This document shows, piece after piece, positions 5,445 to 6,037 of a stretch of 6,037 nt of DNA. Origin of the DNA: Candidatus Desantisbacteria bacterium CG1_02_49_89 (GTDB lineage Bacteria > Desantisbacteria > UBA1551); the NCBI GenBank assembly GCA_001871075.1, contig MNUP01000022.1, forward strand, positions 1 to 6,037. The letters are read 5' to 3'. The notes under the pieces are model-generated. The model saw only the letters and a program-made list of their open reading frames with translations. It was not told where the DNA came from and made no database searches. Made by a program: the position numbers and the translations under genes. Position 1 is the first letter of the stretch; each line of letters opens with the position of its first letter.

Positions 5445-5527
5445 CGCCTGCCGGCCTGTCCGCCGAAGTTTAAATGAGCCTTTTCCGAATAGGAAAGTTT
5501 TGGGCTCATTTAGTTTAACGCAGGCGG
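5445..5527. repeat. Nested palindromic repeat element
   Basis: The outer GC-rich arms CGCCTGC (5445-5451) and GCAGGCG (5520-5526) are inverted copies. Inside them TCCGCC (5459-5464) can alternatively pair with GGCGGA (5523-5528). A second, AT-rich palindrome is nested within: TAAATGAGCC (5471-5480) pairs with GGCTCATTTA (5503-5512), and inside that TTTCC (5482-5486) pairs with GGAAA (5492-5496) around a short loop. The change in composition between shell and core suggests one palindromic element inside another, or a GC-rich dispersed repeat that picked up an insert. An 85-codon frame overlapping this and the tRNA is not a gene. Confidence 0.65.
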
Positions 5528-5718
5528 AAGAGGCATGGTGACAGTATTGTTAAGTTTGAATGATGCGGTTCCTTGGGAATTAATAATATATATCACTTTA
5601 TATAGAATATATATACCTCAAAGTCCATTATATACCAGATTAATGAAAAAGTCAACTTTTTTGATTCGGCGGATACAGATTTAAAAAATTGTTATAAAAA
5701 ATCAAGAGGGTACGCCCT
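5528..5718. other. AT-rich gene-free spacer carrying a promoter
   Basis: There is no gene here. Positions 5583-5634 are almost entirely A and T with TATATA runs on both strands. At 5646-5661 AAAAAGT and ACTTTTT form a small perfect inverted repeat overlapping the -35 element of the promoter listed separately. At 5706-5717 AGGG and CCCT form a weak stem behind the hicA terminator. Composition here is clearly poorer in G and C than in the genes to the left. Confidence 0.6.
5627..5655 (-). promoter_or_regulatory. Near-consensus sigma-70 promoter reading toward tRNA-Ser
   Basis: On the minus strand TTGACT (5655-5650, five of six matches to TTGACA) is separated by exactly 17 bases (5649-5633) from a perfect TATAAT (5632-5627). 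Transcription would begin near 5619-5621 and read left through about 240 bases of structured leader into tRNA-Ser at 5377. No open frame of note lies in the leader. The -35 box overlaps a small inverted repeat (5646-5661), which could act as an operator, though nothing else supports that. Confidence 0.75.
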
Positions 5719-5760
5719 AAAAAATAAAAAAGACCCACTTTGCTATTCATACGTGAGTCT
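5719..5760 (-). terminator. Intrinsic terminator behind hicA
   Basis: On the minus strand AGACTCAC (5760-5753) pairs over eight bases with GTGGGTCT (5738-5731), with one G-U pair and a 14-base loop. It is followed directly by T-rich sequence, TTTTT A TTTTTT (5730-5719). It lies 31 bases after the hicA stop and would separate the toxin-antitoxin transcript from the promoter and tRNA downstream. Confidence 0.85.
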
Positions 5761-5791
5761 AATTTATAAAGATTTTACTTATCGCGGTTAC

Positions 5792-6025
5792 TTAGAGATG
5801 TTTCTTGAGTTCTGAAACAGAAATATTAACATCCTTCAGGATTTTTCGCAACAACCCCCGTCCTATTGTTTTACCTTTGTGAACCGGAACTGTTGTTTTT
5901 CGTCCATCAGGATGACAATAACGAAAATGGCTGCCTTTAGACTTTCTGGTATTTTCAAATCCTATTCTTTCAAGAGCATTAATAAGTTCAAGTGGCCGCA
6001 GAATTGGCAGTTTTTCATCATTCAT
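5792..6025 (-). CDS. hicA: HicA family toxin (mRNA interferase, YcfA-like)
   Basis: This encodes a 77-residue HicA/YcfA protein, the small double-stranded-RNA-binding-fold toxin of type II HicAB modules that cleaves mRNA and is neutralised by HicB. The family signature is clear: ALERIGFENTRKSKGSHFRY at 17-36 with the catalytic histidine H33 in GSH, followed by a polar turn HPDGRKTTVPVHKGK at 38-52 and GRGLLRKILKD at 56-65. Length is normal for the family. The ATG at 6025 has GAGG seven bases upstream (6036-6033). The start overlaps the stop of a preceding frame in an ATGA arrangement, the usual sign of translational coupling with hicB. A good intrinsic terminator follows. The region is AT-richer than the rest of the window, in keeping with a horizontally mobile module. 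Confidence 0.93.
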   Translation of the reverse strand: MNDEKLPILRPLELINALERIGFENTRKSKGSHFRYCHPDGRKTTVPVHKGKTIGRGLLRKILKDVNISVSELKKHL

Positions 6026-6037
6026 ACTGCGACCTCA
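6022..6037 (-). CDS. hicB: Probable hicB antitoxin, last four codons only
   Basis: Only the end of this frame is in the window: GAG GTC GCA GTA TGA, coding E-V-A-V and a stop, with the TGA overlapping the hicA ATG as ATGA. An acidic-hydrophobic ending such as EVAV is, from memory, common in HicB-like (UPF0150) antitoxins, and HicB before HicA is one of the two usual gene orders. Four residues cannot identify a protein, so this call rests mainly on the neighbour and the overlap. Sequence beyond 6037 would settle it. Confidence 0.45.

Noticed and set aside
5252-5509. Minus-strand frame of 85 codons across the tRNA
   Set aside because: It overlaps tRNA-Ser completely along with palindromic repeats, and has no ribosome site or recognisable domain.

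Overview
All the genes I can support in this window lie on the minus strand, so biologically it reads from right to left. The gene set points to a Gram-negative-type, probably uncultivated, environmental bacterium: an MEP-pathway kinase (IspE), SpoVG outside a Bacillus-like context, an archaeal-type bifunctional phosphoglucose/phosphomannose isomerase, exported DUF362 proteins and intergenic regions full of short-word repeats. The combination resembles metagenome-assembled genomes of the Omnitrophota/PVC-neighbour type. That placement is an impression from memory, not a demonstrated assignment.

From right to left: (1) Positions 6037-5719 hold a type II toxin-antitoxin end. The last codons of a probable hicB overlap a complete hicA toxin, which is followed by a good intrinsic terminator. 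This part is visibly more AT-rich than the rest. (2) Positions 5718-5378 have no gene. They hold a near-consensus sigma-70 promoter pointing left, then two palindromic elements. (3) Positions 5377-5290 are tRNA-Ser(CGA), followed at once by two overlapping hairpins (5288-5232). (4) Positions 5199-4039 and 3936-2791 are tandem paralogous DUF362 genes, each with a hydrophobic N-terminus. The first has an intact N-terminal coding extension but no ATG, GTG or TTG to start it. (5) Positions 2790-2491 are a 300-base gene-free mosaic of degenerate short-word tandem repeats. (6) Positions 2490-1426 encode the phosphoglucose/phosphomannose isomerase. (7) Positions 1311-406 (ispE) and 419-102 (spoVG) overlap and form a translationally coupled pair. 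The last 100 bases on the left contain another word-repeat array.

Housekeeping functions (sugar-phosphate interconversion, isoprenoid precursor synthesis, SpoVG nucleic-acid binding and a tRNA) are mixed with two proteins of unknown role and one toxin-antitoxin module. I see no large new multi-gene system. The most unusual signals are the missing start codon of the upstream DUF362 gene, the short-word arrays lying directly behind stop codons across the window, and the structured promoter-to-tRNA leader.
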